The position numbers and the translations under genes were made by a program. From Ulota crispa (taxonomy: Eukaryota > Streptophyta > Bryopsida > Orthotrichales > Orthotrichaceae): a stretch of DNA of 64,000 nt. Where the stretch lies: the NCBI GenBank assembly GCA_963920765.1, contig OY987251.1, positions 3,598,501-3,662,500 on the forward strand, given 5' to 3'. Below the pieces are notes generated by a model. It did not search any database. It saw only the letters and a program-made list of their open reading frames with translations, and was not told where the DNA came from. Of this stretch, positions 10,329-23,373 are shown one piece after another (the stretch's first letter is position 1; each line of letters starts with the position of its first letter).

Positions 10329-10676
10329 TCCCGGATGCCCAAGGCCTTTCTGAGCTTCTTAAAATTCTCATGAAATTGAACAATCAACCAACCTTTTCAT
10401 AAATTTCATCAAGTTTTTTTCAATTGTAATTGAACAAATTTGAACTAAATAGGTTATGGGATTACATGGAAATAGAAAACACAATAATATCACCTATAGT
10501 TTGAAAGATTGTAAAAAATGAATATGAGGGTTTTCAAATTGCAAAAGTGACTTTGAGTCTTCCAATCCTCATTTCACATGTCAAACCTAAAAGTTAGTCA
10601 ACAAAAAAATGTGAGGTTTAAAGTCATTATATGTTTAACTTTAATCAATTAACAACTTCCAAAATCTACCCTTGCA
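10329..10676. other. AT-rich spacer between TTAA elements
   Basis: Nothing recognisable. The stretch is AT-rich with short homopolymer runs and no open frame of interest. Confidence 0.3.
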
Positions 10677-10894
10677 TTTTCCCCTAAAAGATTGTTGTCC
10701 GCTTGTGGGGATAAATGGGCTTTTGAGCATGTACTTACAACTAAACTACTTTGTGTGGTTTTTTGAAACTCTTGTAGAAGATGGGGAATTCAATTACCTA
10801 CATGCGCATCTAAAATTTTCTTCATTTTGACATTTGGTGAAGAAGTTGTGCATAAGTTTCTAAAAAAAAATGTGAGGGTAGCCCAAAAACTTTT
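10677..10894 (-). mobile_element. Truncated TTAA element (left end only)
   Basis: Starts TTTT-CCCCTAAAAG and continues with blocks that match the left part of 6932-7882 (GGGGATAAATGGG, GAGCATGTACTTACAACTAA, and TTCATTTTGACATTTGGTGA). The match stops where the next TTAA element begins at 10895, and I do not see its other half after 11820, so it is probably a truncated copy. Confidence 0.5.
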
Positions 10895-11820
10895 TTAACC
10901 CCTAAAGCTTTGTTGTCTCCTCACGATACAAATGGGATTTTGGGCACATATTGACAACCTCAATTTTTGTCCTAATTTTTTGAAATTTTGTTTGAAGATA
11001 GAAAAACACATTAGCTTTTGCAGAATACAATTTTTATTCCAATCTATGCCCAAAAGCAAAAGTTATGCCTAGATAAGCAAAAATTTATGGAGATCGGGCA
11101 AAAACAAAATTTCCAAAAACTTGAATTTTTTTTAGATTTTTTTCTCATAGGTTATAGTTTTGTCTATGTCTAAAGCTTTTATTCATTCCATTTGAACTAC
11201 TTATGAGAAAATTATGGACAATCTTGTTTTTTGGGCAACTTAAGCATCTTCTTGAAAAAGTAACTTATAAACTTCATTTTTGAATGCAAATTTAACTCTT
11301 TTTCAAAAATATTGTTGGAAAGGGTGAAGTTTGCTTTTCTAGAACAATCCCACAGTTGGGATTATTGCATTTCAATTCCATTGTAAGGTTATTAAAAGTT
11401 TAAGATTTTGTTCAATCTCATACCTTCTTCTACCTGATGTTTTTTTTAAGAATGAAAATTAAGTATTTTTGTTTTGGTTTTTTTTTTGAGGATTCTCAAC
11501 TTGATTTTCCACCATAGAAAAATTTATCTCAAAACTATGTGGTACAAAAAAATTAAGTTAAAAAAGTTCAAAGTCAAAGAATCTAGTCATGCATGGTGCA
11601 AAAAAGTTTGTCTTTTACACTTTAAACGCAAATATTTTGCAATTTGTGCCATCAAAGTTTTTGAATTTTTGTTTCCACATTCCTATACTAGTCTAGTACA
11701 TGATCATGCGGTTAGATATGCAAAACGACCAATTTTCAAACTTCTTAACTCTTTGCGATAGAAATGGCAGTTTTTGATCGTCTTTTGACAAAATATAGGC
11801 CCTAGGGATTTAGGGGTTAA
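10895..11820 (+). mobile_element. TTAA element, long form (926 bp)
   Basis: Left end TTAACCCCTAAAGCTTTGTT; right end CCCTAGGGATTTAGGGGTTAA. The internal layout (gggattttgggca block near the left end) follows the long subfamily, but sequence has diverged strongly. A 95-codon frame at 11474-11761 is lysine/phenylalanine-rich AT sequence and not convincing. Confidence 0.6.
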
Positions 11821-12058
11821 GCACCCAACCCATGTCCTCCAAAATCTATACCCAATCAAACTCAATCCAACCAAATCGTCATCACAAACAAGATGCACAA
11901 AATCTAATCGTACTCATTGGCAAGGGAGATAAGCCCTGAAGTACATGGAAAAGGACAAATGATTAGACCATATTGATGGAAAGGATATAACAATCAAACA
12001 TGAAACTTTTTGAAATGTTAGAGGCTAGATTTGGGGAGTTGGGGCGCTCAAGGGTTAA
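11817..12058. mobile_element. Possible short TTAA element with GCGCTCAAGGG end
   Basis: The right end GGGGCGCTCAAGGGTTAA at 12041-12058 is like the right end of 30390-30636. The left end is less clear; the TTAA at 11817-11820, shared with the previous element, is followed by GCACCCAACCC, which may be its decayed counterpart. Confidence 0.35.
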
Positions 12059-13303
12059 GGCTTAAACCACTACAAACAAAGGCAAAGCTTGAATAACCAA
12101 TGGCACAAAAAACCTCGGGGAGTGCACTCCCAAATTTTTTTGGGTATATGTGCAATCAAATGAAGGTTTATTTTAATTGCCTTGGTCCTAAATTTTTTAC
12201 ATGACTTGGAAATAAGTTAGCATTGTTGTAATGTGTTTGGAGTCTTTATAAATAATGAAGGGCAGGGTTTATTAGTGAGATTTAGGTTTATTTTAATTCT
12301 ACAATAGCCTTGCAAATATTAAAAATACAAATCAATGAATTTAATAGCAATATCACTCTGGTTAGTATTTAGTATTCAAGCTTTGTGGAGTATCTAAAGC
12401 AGGATCCCATGCGTGTTTACAACCAGCTATTGTAGAGCTTTAAAGGGGGTTATGACATAAGACATGTGTTGTTCAATTATGGGATGAAGATCAATAATAT
12501 GGATAGAGATATACAGACATGACACTTTGTTGTTGCAGTCGATGGATGAGAAGCAAAAATTTGCACACCGTTATATTGATGAACATGGCTTAGGGCATTT
12601 TTGTTTGATGACGTTGCGTTTCATGAGAGCGGCATTCAAAGGTTTCACAGGTGTGTTTTTTTGTGAGATTGCATGGGAGTAACCGGAGTACGTCTTTATG
12701 TGCTTTTGCAGTTAACATGCTTTGTGTTTCATTGCACTTTCTTGTTGGACATGTTTTGTGATTACTCAGGATTCTTGTTTCAAATGTATGATGCCATGGT
12801 CTAAATGTACATTTTCTTCTACAATACCCCCAGTTACTGCAACGTGGTTTAAATACTAAACAACAATGTTTTTACCATACAAAACAACAGTCACATTTTG
12901 CATGTCTCAACAAAAAAAACCAAATTTTGTTGGTACTTAATTAGGTGTATGCACTTTTATTCATGTCTTCATATACTTATAATAAACGTAGGGTATCCTA
13001 AATTACCACACATTTTTTTTTTCAAATAAAGCATAGAGTACATTAAATTACCAAACTTTAGAAATTTAGGTAAATATAGCCATATGTAAATGACACAAAT
13101 TTACCTACATAGCCCCCCTCTAATAGGGCTTTGCACGCATGCTACCCATGTAAACCTTGTATAGTGCACCCCTTGAGCAAAAAACAAGATTTCTTGAGCA
13201 TGAGGCCCTTAGTTTGTATATATATTGCTTGAAGAAAATGTTGCCATGTGTTCTTTTTGCTTTCATGAGTGATGTCATGCAACATGACATCTCACATAAG
13301 TGC
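12059..13303. other. Unassigned AT-rich sequence
   Basis: No gene and no copy of the window's repeat families was found. There are only short frames and homopolymer runs. Confidence 0.3.
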
Positions 13304-14049
13304 TTAACCCCTCAAGGCCCAAGCAGCCTTTTCTATGTTGTCTAGGGATTTTGGGCAGGTCACTACAAATGAACTTTGCATTTGCTTTTTTTTTTTTCAC
13401 ACATGAAGTACCCAAGGAGTAGCTTTAAGGCCCAACAATTTTCATGACTTTTGACTATATGGTTCAAAAGTTCTTGCATGATCTATTCGTTGTTTTCTTT
13501 GCTCATTAGGGCAGCTTGGGCAGCTCAAAAATTTCTTTAAAAATTACATTTCAAGTTTGGTTTTTTTATGATTGGTTCTTTAGATTTATTTATAAGTGGG
13601 GAGCTGTGAATTATTCAATTTCTGTTAATGAGATGAAAGTTATGAGAACTTTTAGTTTGCGGGCAAGTATGATTTTGAGAGACTCCACACCTATCCAAAA
13701 ACTAAAACCTCTCATAACTTTCATCTCATTAACATAAATTGAATGATTCAAAGCTTTCCACCTATAAATAGATCTAAAGAACCAATTATAAAAAACCAAA
13801 CTTGAAATGTAATTTTTAAAGAAGTTTTTGAGCTGCCTGGGCTGCCCTGACGAGCAAAGAAAACAACAGATCATGCAATAACTTCTAAACCATGTAGTCA
13901 AAAGTCATGAAAATTGTTGGGCCTTAAAGCTACTCCTTGGGTACTTCATATGTGAAAATTTTAAAAAAAAAATGAAAAACTCATTTATAGTGACTTGCCC
14001 AAAATTGCTAGAATGCCAAAATAATGTTGCTTGGGCCTTGAGGGGTTAA
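13304..14049. mobile_element. Giant fold-back TTAA element (arms about 360 bp)
   Basis: Left end TTAACCCCTCAAGGCCCAAG and right end CTTGGGCCTTGAGGGGTTAA are perfect inverted repeats, and the inverted match runs almost to the centre near 13676-13698. Paired blocks include ATGAAGTACCCAAGGAGTAG (13405 region) with its complement near 13925, and GATGAAAGTTATGAGAACTT with AACCTCTCATAACTTTCATC. Frames on both strands inside it (13516-13737 and 13611-13901) translate to similar peptides only because the arms are complementary. Transcribed, it would form a very long hairpin. Confidence 0.8.
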
Positions 14050-16035
14050 TGTATGTTGTTATGTTCCCAAGTGTAAGAGTAATTGGAAATGCAAAGGATT
14101 TTGTTCAAGTGACGTTTATGTATTGCTAGACTCCTCCTCCACCAAAAAAGAAAAAGAAAAAAAGCAATATTACAACTTACAGGATACTAATTTTAGGGTT
14201 CAGATTTTTTTGAGCCTCAGGTGCCCATTTTGTTTGCCCTTGAGTTCAAATTTTGAACAAACAATGGATGGAAACAAGTCTCATGCATCTGGAAAAATGC
14301 ATATATGTTTCATTCATATATATGTTACTACATGTTTCTGTTAGTTTTTTTTAGCATTTGTTCATATAGATATCCAAAACTAACTATGTAGAATGTAAAT
14401 AGACTTATGTTATTTGAAGACCACAAGAAAAATTCAACTTGAAAATTTATTGTACCATTTCAACAAAAGAAAATTTCAAAAAGAGCTTCTGAAAGTGATT
14501 AATTTAAAAGAAAAACATTATTAATCACTTCAAGCAATTGTAACTTAGCATCGTAGGCATAGAAAGGAAATGAACAGTGTGAACTGTGAATACCATAAAC
14601 ATTCATTTTGTAGTCGATTTCAAATGAAATTTCGAATAATATTGCTAAAACTTTTAAATGAACATTTGTAAATGAAATGGTACTCCTAACCTATGGATAT
14701 GATTTAGATTCTAGAGGTCATAATCTAGATTTTTTTTGTTTTGTTAGTGTTCATATTCTTTTGGTTTGGAAAATTGTAACTCATCTTCACATTTTTTGGG
14801 ATTTAGAGTTGGTTATTTAGGGGTTCTTAAAATAAATGTCGTTGAAAAAACTTTTGATGTTAACTGCAATACAATTTTATACATAATTCTTTTCATTTTG
14901 AATCAAATGTCACTTATCCATCTAAGTGTAAAAATGTTTGTTTAAATATGACAATGCTATTCTCTATATACCGTACCTTCTTTTGGATGGTTTTCTTGCT
15001 CTTTCATGAGTTTATTACTTCTTTACAGGTAAATTAAAATCCGGTTTTCTTCATATCAAAGTATCAAACTTGGATTGACAATAGCATACAAGTTATTTGA
15101 ATTGGAATTTGTGAGGTGCATTGAAGTATATCAGAGTAATTTAGGTTAATTCAAAATAATGTGGACTAGATAGAGTATATAAATACTATCACAAATATTG
15201 TGATTGGCAAGTGGCCAAAATATTGAATATTTTTTGTGAGTTTTCAATTTAACTAGAGAATACATAAAGGATGTCACATTCTGAAGAATACACTAGGAAG
15301 TCCTTACAAAAAACAAAAAAAAAAGTTGCCATCTAAGCCTTAGTTGGAGGACAAAAGCCAAAAGCATGCCACATTCTCACACGCTAATCATTCGAAATAT
15401 TCATCATAATTTGGGTAAAAGAGTTTTGCAAGATATAAGACTTAAATCCAATTGAAAAAAATGTAGAGTAACAATTCAAAAATACGCATCACATAGAAAA
15501 GCAAAGAATTGGAAGAATTACTAGGTAACTGAAGATGAGTTTATTAATATCCGGAATTGGTTTCAACACCATACCTTCATGCAAATTGCCTAGAAATGTT
15601 TTGTTTTGAAAAGCTTCCTAGTGTAAATGAATGCACACAAAGTGATTCAAAAGCACGAATGAAAAGGGAATTAATAGCACAGAAGTACGGATATTGGGTA
15701 TTTAAGTGCAACTTTCTCTCATACATTGGGCCCCCAAAGCAAATCCAATAACATCAATCACCGCTCAAATATTTTCAGAGGAAAATCTAAAACGAGCTTT
15801 TGATTACTTTTATAGGCAATCCAACGTAAATCATGTATTTAATATCTGATGTAGATATTGAGATGTAATCATGTTTCTGAAATTGATATATACTTCATAT
15901 TTGTTTTTAAAGTTTCTTCTAACGAAAACATCAACTCTAAATGATATTTTATTTGCAAAAATCAACATAAAGACTTGCAGATGCAAATGTAGGATATCAA
16001 GATTGTGAAATGGGAATATCCGCTTTAAATACTTA
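14050..16035. other. Unassigned AT-rich sequence
   Basis: About 2 kb without a recognisable gene or repeat family. Frames at 14123-14344 and 15557-15751 are short and not convincing. Confidence 0.3.
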
Positions 16036-16341
16036 TACACTAAATATTGCATTTAGATTGTCTTGACAATTAGGTTGTTTTACCCTCGTAAATTGCCTCA
16101 TTATTCATCCTTTGGTCATTTGTAAACACATGCAATTCACTAAATATTAATGTTTCACTTGGTTTATGACTTGAAAGTCACTAGTTTGTCTTTATGCAAC
16201 TTCATTGTTGTTGATAGGTCCTCTAAAAATGGTTTGTTACAATAATTTTTGATGAAAAATACTATAGCATCAATAAATATTTATAAAGTGTCAAATGTTA
16301 AGAAATTAGTGTGGGGCAACCTAAACGTAATATCTAGTGTA
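16036..16341 (+). mobile_element. MITE family D copy 3, uninterrupted (306 bp)
   Basis: Ends TACACTAAATATTGCATTTA and CGTAATATCTAGTGTA are inverted repeats. This intact copy carries the blocks CAATTAGGTTGTTTTACCC, GTTGTTGATAGGTCC and AATTAGTGTGGGGCAACCTA and serves as the reference for the interrupted copies at 4740-5465 and 5463-7909. The outer TA may be the target duplication. Non-coding. Confidence 0.75.
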
Positions 16342-16368
16342 GCTTCCTATAACATATAATTTAGTAGG

Positions 16369-17282
16369 TTAACCCTTTAGAGACCACCAAACCATATTTT
16401 GGTTCAGGAGAGTGGTTTTTGGCTTATAGAGTAAAATTGTTCAATAATTTGGAAATCGGTCTTGAAAAACGCTTGTGCTCATAAGAACTTTGCATCCAAC
16501 CAAATAAAAAACAATGAAATCAGGCATGTGAGTTGAAAAATAATGGTATTTATACAGCATGACCTCAAAATACGTATCCATATTTGGTCAAAGATGGATC
16601 AAAGCAACAACACAATACATCAAACATCCAAGAAGAATGTCAAATTTTAATTGTGCGGTCCTAGAAAATTTCAAATTACTCAAGAAATACGCTTGTATTG
16701 TTTTTCTATACGGTAGTAGTGTAATTGTAGTATTTGAAGATCTATTGAAATGGTGCTATCATTTCATTTCTAAAATTTGTTGTCCTATATTTAGGGCCCA
16801 TTCTTTATTGTTTTCACCAATTGGATTTTCCATAGCATTTATCAAGTTTCTTGTAGAATTGTTTTTGGGTAGCAAAGAAAGTGGGATTTCTGACCCTTTT
16901 TGTCTACTTAGCTACACCTTATGATTGTTATTTTTATCCATTTTGTGTGAAACTAGTCTCATTGGAAAGGTAGAAAACCCTGCTTTCTAGAAATATAAGG
17001 CTCTTCTCAAATAAAGCTTGTATGAAATAGTAAGATCCAAAACCACATAAGCATAAAAACTAAAGATTTTCCACCTACAACTCACTCAACCATTATAATA
17101 TTTCACCTCCAATGGTAGATCTAGTTATAATTTTGATACTCTATAGTAAATAAGGAGTACTTCTCGTTTGTATGGTTGGATTACTGAAATTGGATCCATA
17201 TTTGATTCAACCGCACATCCAAGTTTACTACCCTAATTTTTGATGAATTATGTGAAAATGTTTATGGTCTTTAAAGGGTTAA
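16369..17282. mobile_element. TTAA element (914 bp), abuts the next one
   Basis: Left end TTAACCCTTTAGAGACCACC and right end GGTCTTTAAAGGGTTAA are inverted repeats. The final TTAA (17279-17282) is at the same time the first TTAA of the next element. The longest internal frame, 16559-16924 (121 codons), shows no known domain and is AT-driven. Confidence 0.65.
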
Positions 17283-18199
17283 CCCCTAAAATTCTTTTGT
17301 GTTTAGAGGCCCAAAACTGCTTCAAAATACTAGTCCCCAAAGCAAGGTCAAAATCTTCATTGAAACTTACTTTTTAACAAATCCAACTATAGGATCCTTT
17401 GGTTGACTTGTATAAATATATTGTCCCAAAATTTCAAAATGAATATCCCCACCAATTGCAAGATCAATGTGCCTAAACCTCAAAATGTAGGCTTTTCTAG
17501 TCCTTCTAGAAGGTGAGGTTTTGTTTTTCAAATTTTTTAGAGAAAAACAAAAATGTTGTAATACTTGTGCAATTTTGGCAATATGTTGGAAAATGGGTTG
17601 AAAGTGTTTATAAAAAAATTTAACCAAAAAAGATTCTCATTCAATTTTGCAAAAATTGTAAAGTGCAAGGTATTGATGAATGAAAGATATAACTAATATG
17701 CTAATAAGTTTTGGAAGAATTTGAAAATTGTTAATCCCAATGGTGAGAATGCTCTAACAAACAATTAGTAACTTTCATTTTCATTTTCATTTGAAAATTT
17801 TCAAAATTGAGAGTAAAAGATAACTTTATATGTTTTTTCTACCCTCTTCCTACCTTCATTGCCCGCAAAAGAAAACTCCTTTTAACTCTTACCTCATTAT
17901 TTGGAATTGAGGGATTCAATTTTTTTTGAGTAGGTATCAATCTATACAATTCTATAAAAATAAAATGAAAAAAAATTAGAATATATTTTTTGCTGCCCGG
18001 TTTGACATTGAAATTGAAAAAACCTTCTAACTTTTGCATTACTTATCGGAATGACATGAAATAAAGCTTCACATGTAGATTATGATGAGTAGGATCAATC
18101 CTAAAAAGAACATGAAAAATTTCCAAATTATGAAATCAATAGAGTTTGCCCAAGTTCTCATAAAGCCCAAAGTGGGCCCCTTGGTCCTTTAAGGGTTAA
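17279..18199 (-). mobile_element. TTAA element (921 bp), shares TTAA with its neighbour
   Basis: Left end TTAACCCCTAAAATTCTTTT and right end CCCCTTGGTCCTTTAAGGGTTAA. It is an inverted relative of 9444-10328. A diverged form of the conserved core (CCTCATTATTTGGAATTGAG) lies near 17890. No transposase. Confidence 0.65.
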
Positions 18200-19698
18200 T
18201 GGAAAAATGTTTTGTCATAAAGTTTTCTTTACTACTAATATCTTTTACATCAGATGATAGTTTTATTTTTGAGTGAATCAAAATTTAAGATCAATTAAGG
18301 TAACAATTTTGGCTCAACTTTCGGTTTAAAAATGAAAACATAAATAAATTAAAACACTACTATGTAAAAATAAGTCTTGGATTCAAAACTTAAGCACTCT
18401 AGGTTTTGTTTATTTTGATGATATTCATGTTCACTTTGAAGTTTGCCTTATATGGAACTATGAAACACCAAACTTTCAAAAAAACAACAAAATTAAATAT
18501 TCAATTTATGAAACAAATACATTACAGTAACCCTATCCTTGAAAGTCACCAATGTTTTTCACTAGATTTACAACTCATAGTGCACTTAAGAAGCATGCAA
18601 AACATGATCAATTTTTGTTTTTTTCCTATACCATAAATAGATGTACCTAGCAATCCATATTTGAAATTTGATAGATTTGGTGTTAGATTACTATTAGCAA
18701 AGTACTAAAGAAGATTTTATTGCAACAAAAAAAAAATAATCCAAACATGCTACTCAATGATTTAGGTCATCGCTTATATCAATTAGTAAGTCCTCAATGA
18801 TGGTACTTGTGACCAACACCAATTGCTCTTGAATAATGTTTAACTACTAACTAACCAAATTCATAAACACAATGGAAATTTAAAATTAGTATGCCATTAT
18901 TCAATCTTATAAAAACATTGAGAGAAATAAGAACTCAATATGAGCTCAATATATATCATAATATTTTCTATTTTGTGTCATGAAATGCACAAAAGTCCTC
19001 CATAAGTCCTCCAGAGTGAAATGAAAGCAATAATGAGATTCCATCTCCAATCTTATCACCAACTAACCATCAGAGTTTATTATGGCTGCAAAAGGAAATG
19101 AAGAAGAAGTTCACTTCCAATCATGTTATTCTTTGCTCAATTATGACACTTTCTTGGTCTAAAAATGTTTGTATGGTTATGTTTTCTTTAGGTCAGACTA
19201 ATGATTTTGGTTTCCAATGCTCTAAGATAGGAGGCTCAAAATCCGTTTATGCATTTTGAACCACTCATATAGAGTGTAACCAAATGGACATGAGGTGGTT
19301 CTTAAATTGCCCACTTACAATCATTGGATGCATGGAAAAAAAGTTGTAAGAGTAAATCATTCTCCTTGATTCCCCAAATTTCTTCACAACTTACAAGTGA
19401 ACAGTTTTTGGAAGGTCTAGGGTCATAAATAGGGACCTATGACACATGCCCTTTGAAAAATCACAAGTACTTTGAAAACTCATAAGTAATTCAAAAATGC
19501 TTCAAAAAATATGAAACAACTTGTGTTACATTCCACATCTATTTCTCTTTGCCTGAAAAATGAACTAAAAATCCTCCCATCTACGGAAAACCATAAAAAA
19601 AAGGGGGATGAGCCCTTAGATGGTTGGTTTTTGAGCCTCCTACCTTATTTCAAAATTTCAAAGTACTGCCAATCTTTCCTTATAATTTCTTTTAATCT
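18200..19698. other. Unassigned AT-rich sequence
   Basis: No gene and no member of the listed repeat families recognised in this 1.5 kb. Frames at 18406-18636 and 19511-19702 are short and of AT-rich composition. Confidence 0.3.
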
Positions 19699-20661
19699 TT
19701 AAATAAAATCAATAAACACCCTACTGGACCAAGCCATTTTTTCTGTGAAAAAGACTGAAAACTGCCACTTTTGGGAAAACAAGTACAATAGTAAGAAAAA
19801 AAATTCTTCAAGAACTCAACCGTAAGATCTTTTAGTAGACTACAAGAGGTACACGTGGTAAAAATATTAGCCCAATCTACACAAAACTAAGTGAGATATT
19901 CACATCTGAATTGTGGAAAAAAATTTCTTTTTGCTGCTGCCCAAAAACTTCAGAAGGCTTTGACCACTCTTAGAGCAAAAAAATTACTCTACACAAAGTT
20001 GAGGTTTATTTTTCCCATGTAGAAGACCAAGTTAGGTATGTGTGGGTGAATTTTCAAATCAATTGGAACTATTCAACACATGGGAAAAAATAGTAAGTAA
20101 AAAGAAGTAGAGAATGAGTCAAATCACTAAATTGTTAAAAATTTAATTATTTCAAATGAAAAAAATGCAAATCCCAATGGTCATAATGGTGTGATAAACA
20201 ATCTCCATCGTTTGATTTTGCTTTTTTTTCCAAAATATTGAAAATGGAGTAAAATAAAGGACTTCAAAGTTTATTTTAGAGTAGAGAAGTTAGAACTACT
20301 TGCAAACCAAAACTCCTCATAACTTTCATCTCATTTATCAAAATTGAATGATTCAAAGCTCCCCACGTCTACATAAGTCTAAAGAACCTATTTCAGATTT
20401 TTATTTTAAAAAGCTGAAATTTTTAAAGAAGTTTTTGGCTGCCCGGGGAGCAGCTTTTTCTAGATTTTCATGCATAACTTTTTTAATAAATGTCAAAATG
20501 AAGAAAAAAATACATTCCCATGTAGATCTTTGAATTCCTCACCTTTAATAAAAGTTTCAAAAGATCACGCAAAGTAGTTTAGCCATAGGTACATGCCCAA
20601 AATCCCATTTATCCCCAAAGGGACAAAGGTCCTTTAGGGGTTAAATAAAATCAATAAACAC
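19699..20661 (+). mobile_element. TTAA element flanked by a 21-bp direct repeat
   Basis: The element body is about 19720-20640: left CCTACTGGACCAAGCC, right GGTCCTTTAGGGG. It is flanked by a perfect 21-bp direct repeat at 19699-19719 and 20641-20661 that begins with TTAAATAAAATC, instead of the usual 4-bp TTAA. The interior matches 56595-57527 closely, including CTCATAACTTTCATCTCATT near 20318 and CAAAGGGACAAAGGTCC near the right end. Confidence 0.75.
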
Positions 20662-22089
20662 GTTTGCTTTAACAAATTGACGAGAAGATTAAAAAGCACT
20701 GTCCAATTGTTCAATTGAACAAATACTGCAAAAGCTGTAAAAACTTAATACAGCACAAGTTCTAAAAACTTATCCATTTAAGAGGTGAAGTTGTGCATGG
20801 CTCCTACTTTTTTGATTTGGTCATAGATTTCCACTCATGGCTTTGCTACGTCGATTGAACCTCAGCAGTTTACTCCTTTTTTCTTAATACCACTTTTATA
20901 ATATGCAACACGTCATACTGCCATGAGGGACAATCCTTTGGATCCTTCTTTCCACATTCAATCATAATAATAAGTGTGGCAAATATAATAGAGTTGGGGA
21001 CAAAAACTAGTAATCCTCATTCAAACCCCTCCCACATCCCATCCATGCAGTCAACTCCTCACCAAATCTTAAATTAATTACATAGTTCAAAAGGATAGCA
21101 AAATAAAATTCTAAAAAAAAACATCAAGTCAGGGTTAAAATGCTCATGCAATCACTACAATTTCACCACCAAGTTAGCACCAATATTCTCTCAATATGTT
21201 CTCAATTTATTAAAGGCTTGCTTAAGTTTAGACAATTTTGAGTTCTAAAAGGCAAATTAACCCCTCATCACCTACAAGGACAAATTAATCCTTTCAAATT
21301 AAAAAAACATGTTTTATAGTTTGCAATTTTGACTTGAGTATGTGATTGGGTGTTCTAGTTTGAGATTATAACACCAAATCTAAAATTGTGCAAGGGTGGA
21401 AATGAAGTTGCTTGGATTAGCCGATCTTTGTGGTTTTGCGTCATGCACTTGTAAAGTGACTAGGAGATGTCAATAGGAGACCGACCATTGGCGCTCAAAT
21501 GACTTTCATCCGCTTTTCAAACGTTGCAATTGAATCAAATTAGGATGATAGGTCAATGCGATTGCATATCATTGCGCTGGCATCTATGCATGAACGACTT
21601 GATTTGCACTCCAAGTGACATTGTAGTGACGACTTGCTCTAACATGTTCCGATGAACCACATTACAGGTCACCCAGTCACTCAACCATAGGTGCTCCAAA
21701 CTTCAGTCTCAGATTGTGCTCAAATGATCTACAATCGTACTTCGAGAAATCACCAAGGACTTTGAAGTTGTTCAACCTACTCCACTTACAAAAAAATTCA
21801 AAATAAATAAAATCATCGTAGTCAAATTTTGCTTTGTTGCAAACAATGAAAGCAAAAACATTTTAAAACCTCAACTTGATATTGCAATCAAATGTTATAA
21901 ACGATAGATTCATCATAGCAAATTCTAAGCAGAGTTGGATTTAGATGGATTTTGAAAGCAGTGACCACTTAGCATTTAATTGCAACAGTGAGTTTTGTAC
22001 AACTTCAAAATTTGACAAAGCAAGCAATTTGTTTTGGCTGCACATTGTATCCCGCTTCAACATGCCTTTACAACTTCGGCAACTAGGGA
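20662..22089. other. Unassigned sequence, possible extra TTAA element at 21257-22093
   Basis: Bases 21257-21273 read TTAACCCCTCATCACCT and the stretch ends with CAACTAGGGATTAA at 22093, where the next element begins. This could be a TTAA element of another subfamily, because 30375-30393 has a similar right end (GATGAGGGATTAA). The interior shows no other support. Bases 21120-21250 resemble 56440-56580 weakly (TCTCAATATGTTCTCAA block). Confidence 0.3.
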
Positions 22090-23013
22090 TTAACCCCTAA
22101 AGGACCAAGCAAAGTTTTCACCAAAAACTTTTCAAAACTGCCATTTTTAGAGCATCAATCAAATTAGAAAACAAAAACATTTTCATGCATATGTGACTGT
22201 AGGATCTTGTAGAAGAATGGTAATAGAAGATGTGGAAAAATTTTCAGAGTTTTCCACCACGTGGATTGGAAGTTAGAATGGTTTGAATATTCAAAAACAT
22301 CTAGTGAAAAATCAAGCAGCTACCCTTCAAAAAGTGAAATTTTTAAGGAAAAAAGGTCATGTGGGTGGTGCTTCTCTAAATTCCTTATTCCACCTAAGTA
22401 AAGTACATGTCAAAAAAGTTTCAAATCATTTGGAGTTGTATAACATATGGAAAAAAACTAATAAGTAAAAAGAAGTAGAGAATGATTCAAAACACTAAAT
22501 TGTTAAGAATATAATTATGGAAATGAAAAATGCCAATCCCAATGGTTGTAATGTTATCATAAACAATCTTCATCATCCTTTGGTTTTGTTTTTTTTCTAA
22601 AATATTGAAAATTGAGTAAAATAAAGGACTGCAAAGTTTATTTTGGAGTAGAGAATCCATAACTGCCCGCAAACAAAAAATCCTCATAACTTTCAACTCA
22701 TTGATTGAAATTGAATGATTCAAAGCTTCCTACTCTTACATAAATCTCCTTAACCAATTTTAAAAATTATTTTTGAAAAAAGCGATTTTTGAAAATCTGC
22801 CCAAGCTGCCCAACAAGTGTAAAAAACAACATATTAGGCCATAACTTTTTACTCATAATTCCAAATATCATAAAATTTAGTGCATATGAAAGATAAACGT
22901 CGTCTCCACATTCTATTAAAATTTCAGCCTAAAATATGAAAAGCTCCAATCACATATACTTGCCCAAAATTGCTATGTTTCTAATAAAGGGGGTATGGTC
23001 CTTTAGGGGTTAA
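22090..23013 (+). mobile_element. TTAA element, long subfamily (924 bp)
   Basis: Left end TTAACCCCTAAAGGACCAAG and right end ATGGTCCTTTAGGGGTTAA are near-perfect inverted repeats. The interior block TGCCATTTTTAGAGCATC and the core CTCATAACTTTCAACTCATT near 22682 are shared in inverted order with 30676-31591 and 31588-32501. It has no coding frame of interest. Confidence 0.75.
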
Positions 23014-23373
23014 GAGACACAAAAACATTGGTGAAAGTTGACGAGTATGGCACACGCATTTATGCAAAATTGTGCTTGACATGAATTTAAAAGCAAGGAA
23101 TAAGAATAGTATGCTTTTCTAAACTTAATGCATATTCTCCCCTTTCTAGGTTTTCAAACATGTGATTAATTTTAGAATTGATGAAGAATTGAATGGGTGA
23201 GACGGGTTTGAGTGAGGATTGCAACTTTCCCAAACTCTGTAAATTTTGAAGACTTATGACTCTTTAATCCTGATAAAAACCCTTGAATGTTGTGAATCTA
23301 CAAGTTCAATTTCTAACATATTTGCTTCGCCCCCTATATTCTTTCAACTGTTGCACTTTAGCCCCTGGTTTCC

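Noticed and set aside
13516..13901. Similar peptides (VNEMKVMR) on both strands and at other TTAA elements
   Set aside because: They come from the conserved DNA core and from the hairpin arms; frames are broken in most copies.
16559..16924. 121-codon frame
   Set aside because: It lies inside a TTAA element, is AT-driven and has no transposase motif or other domain.
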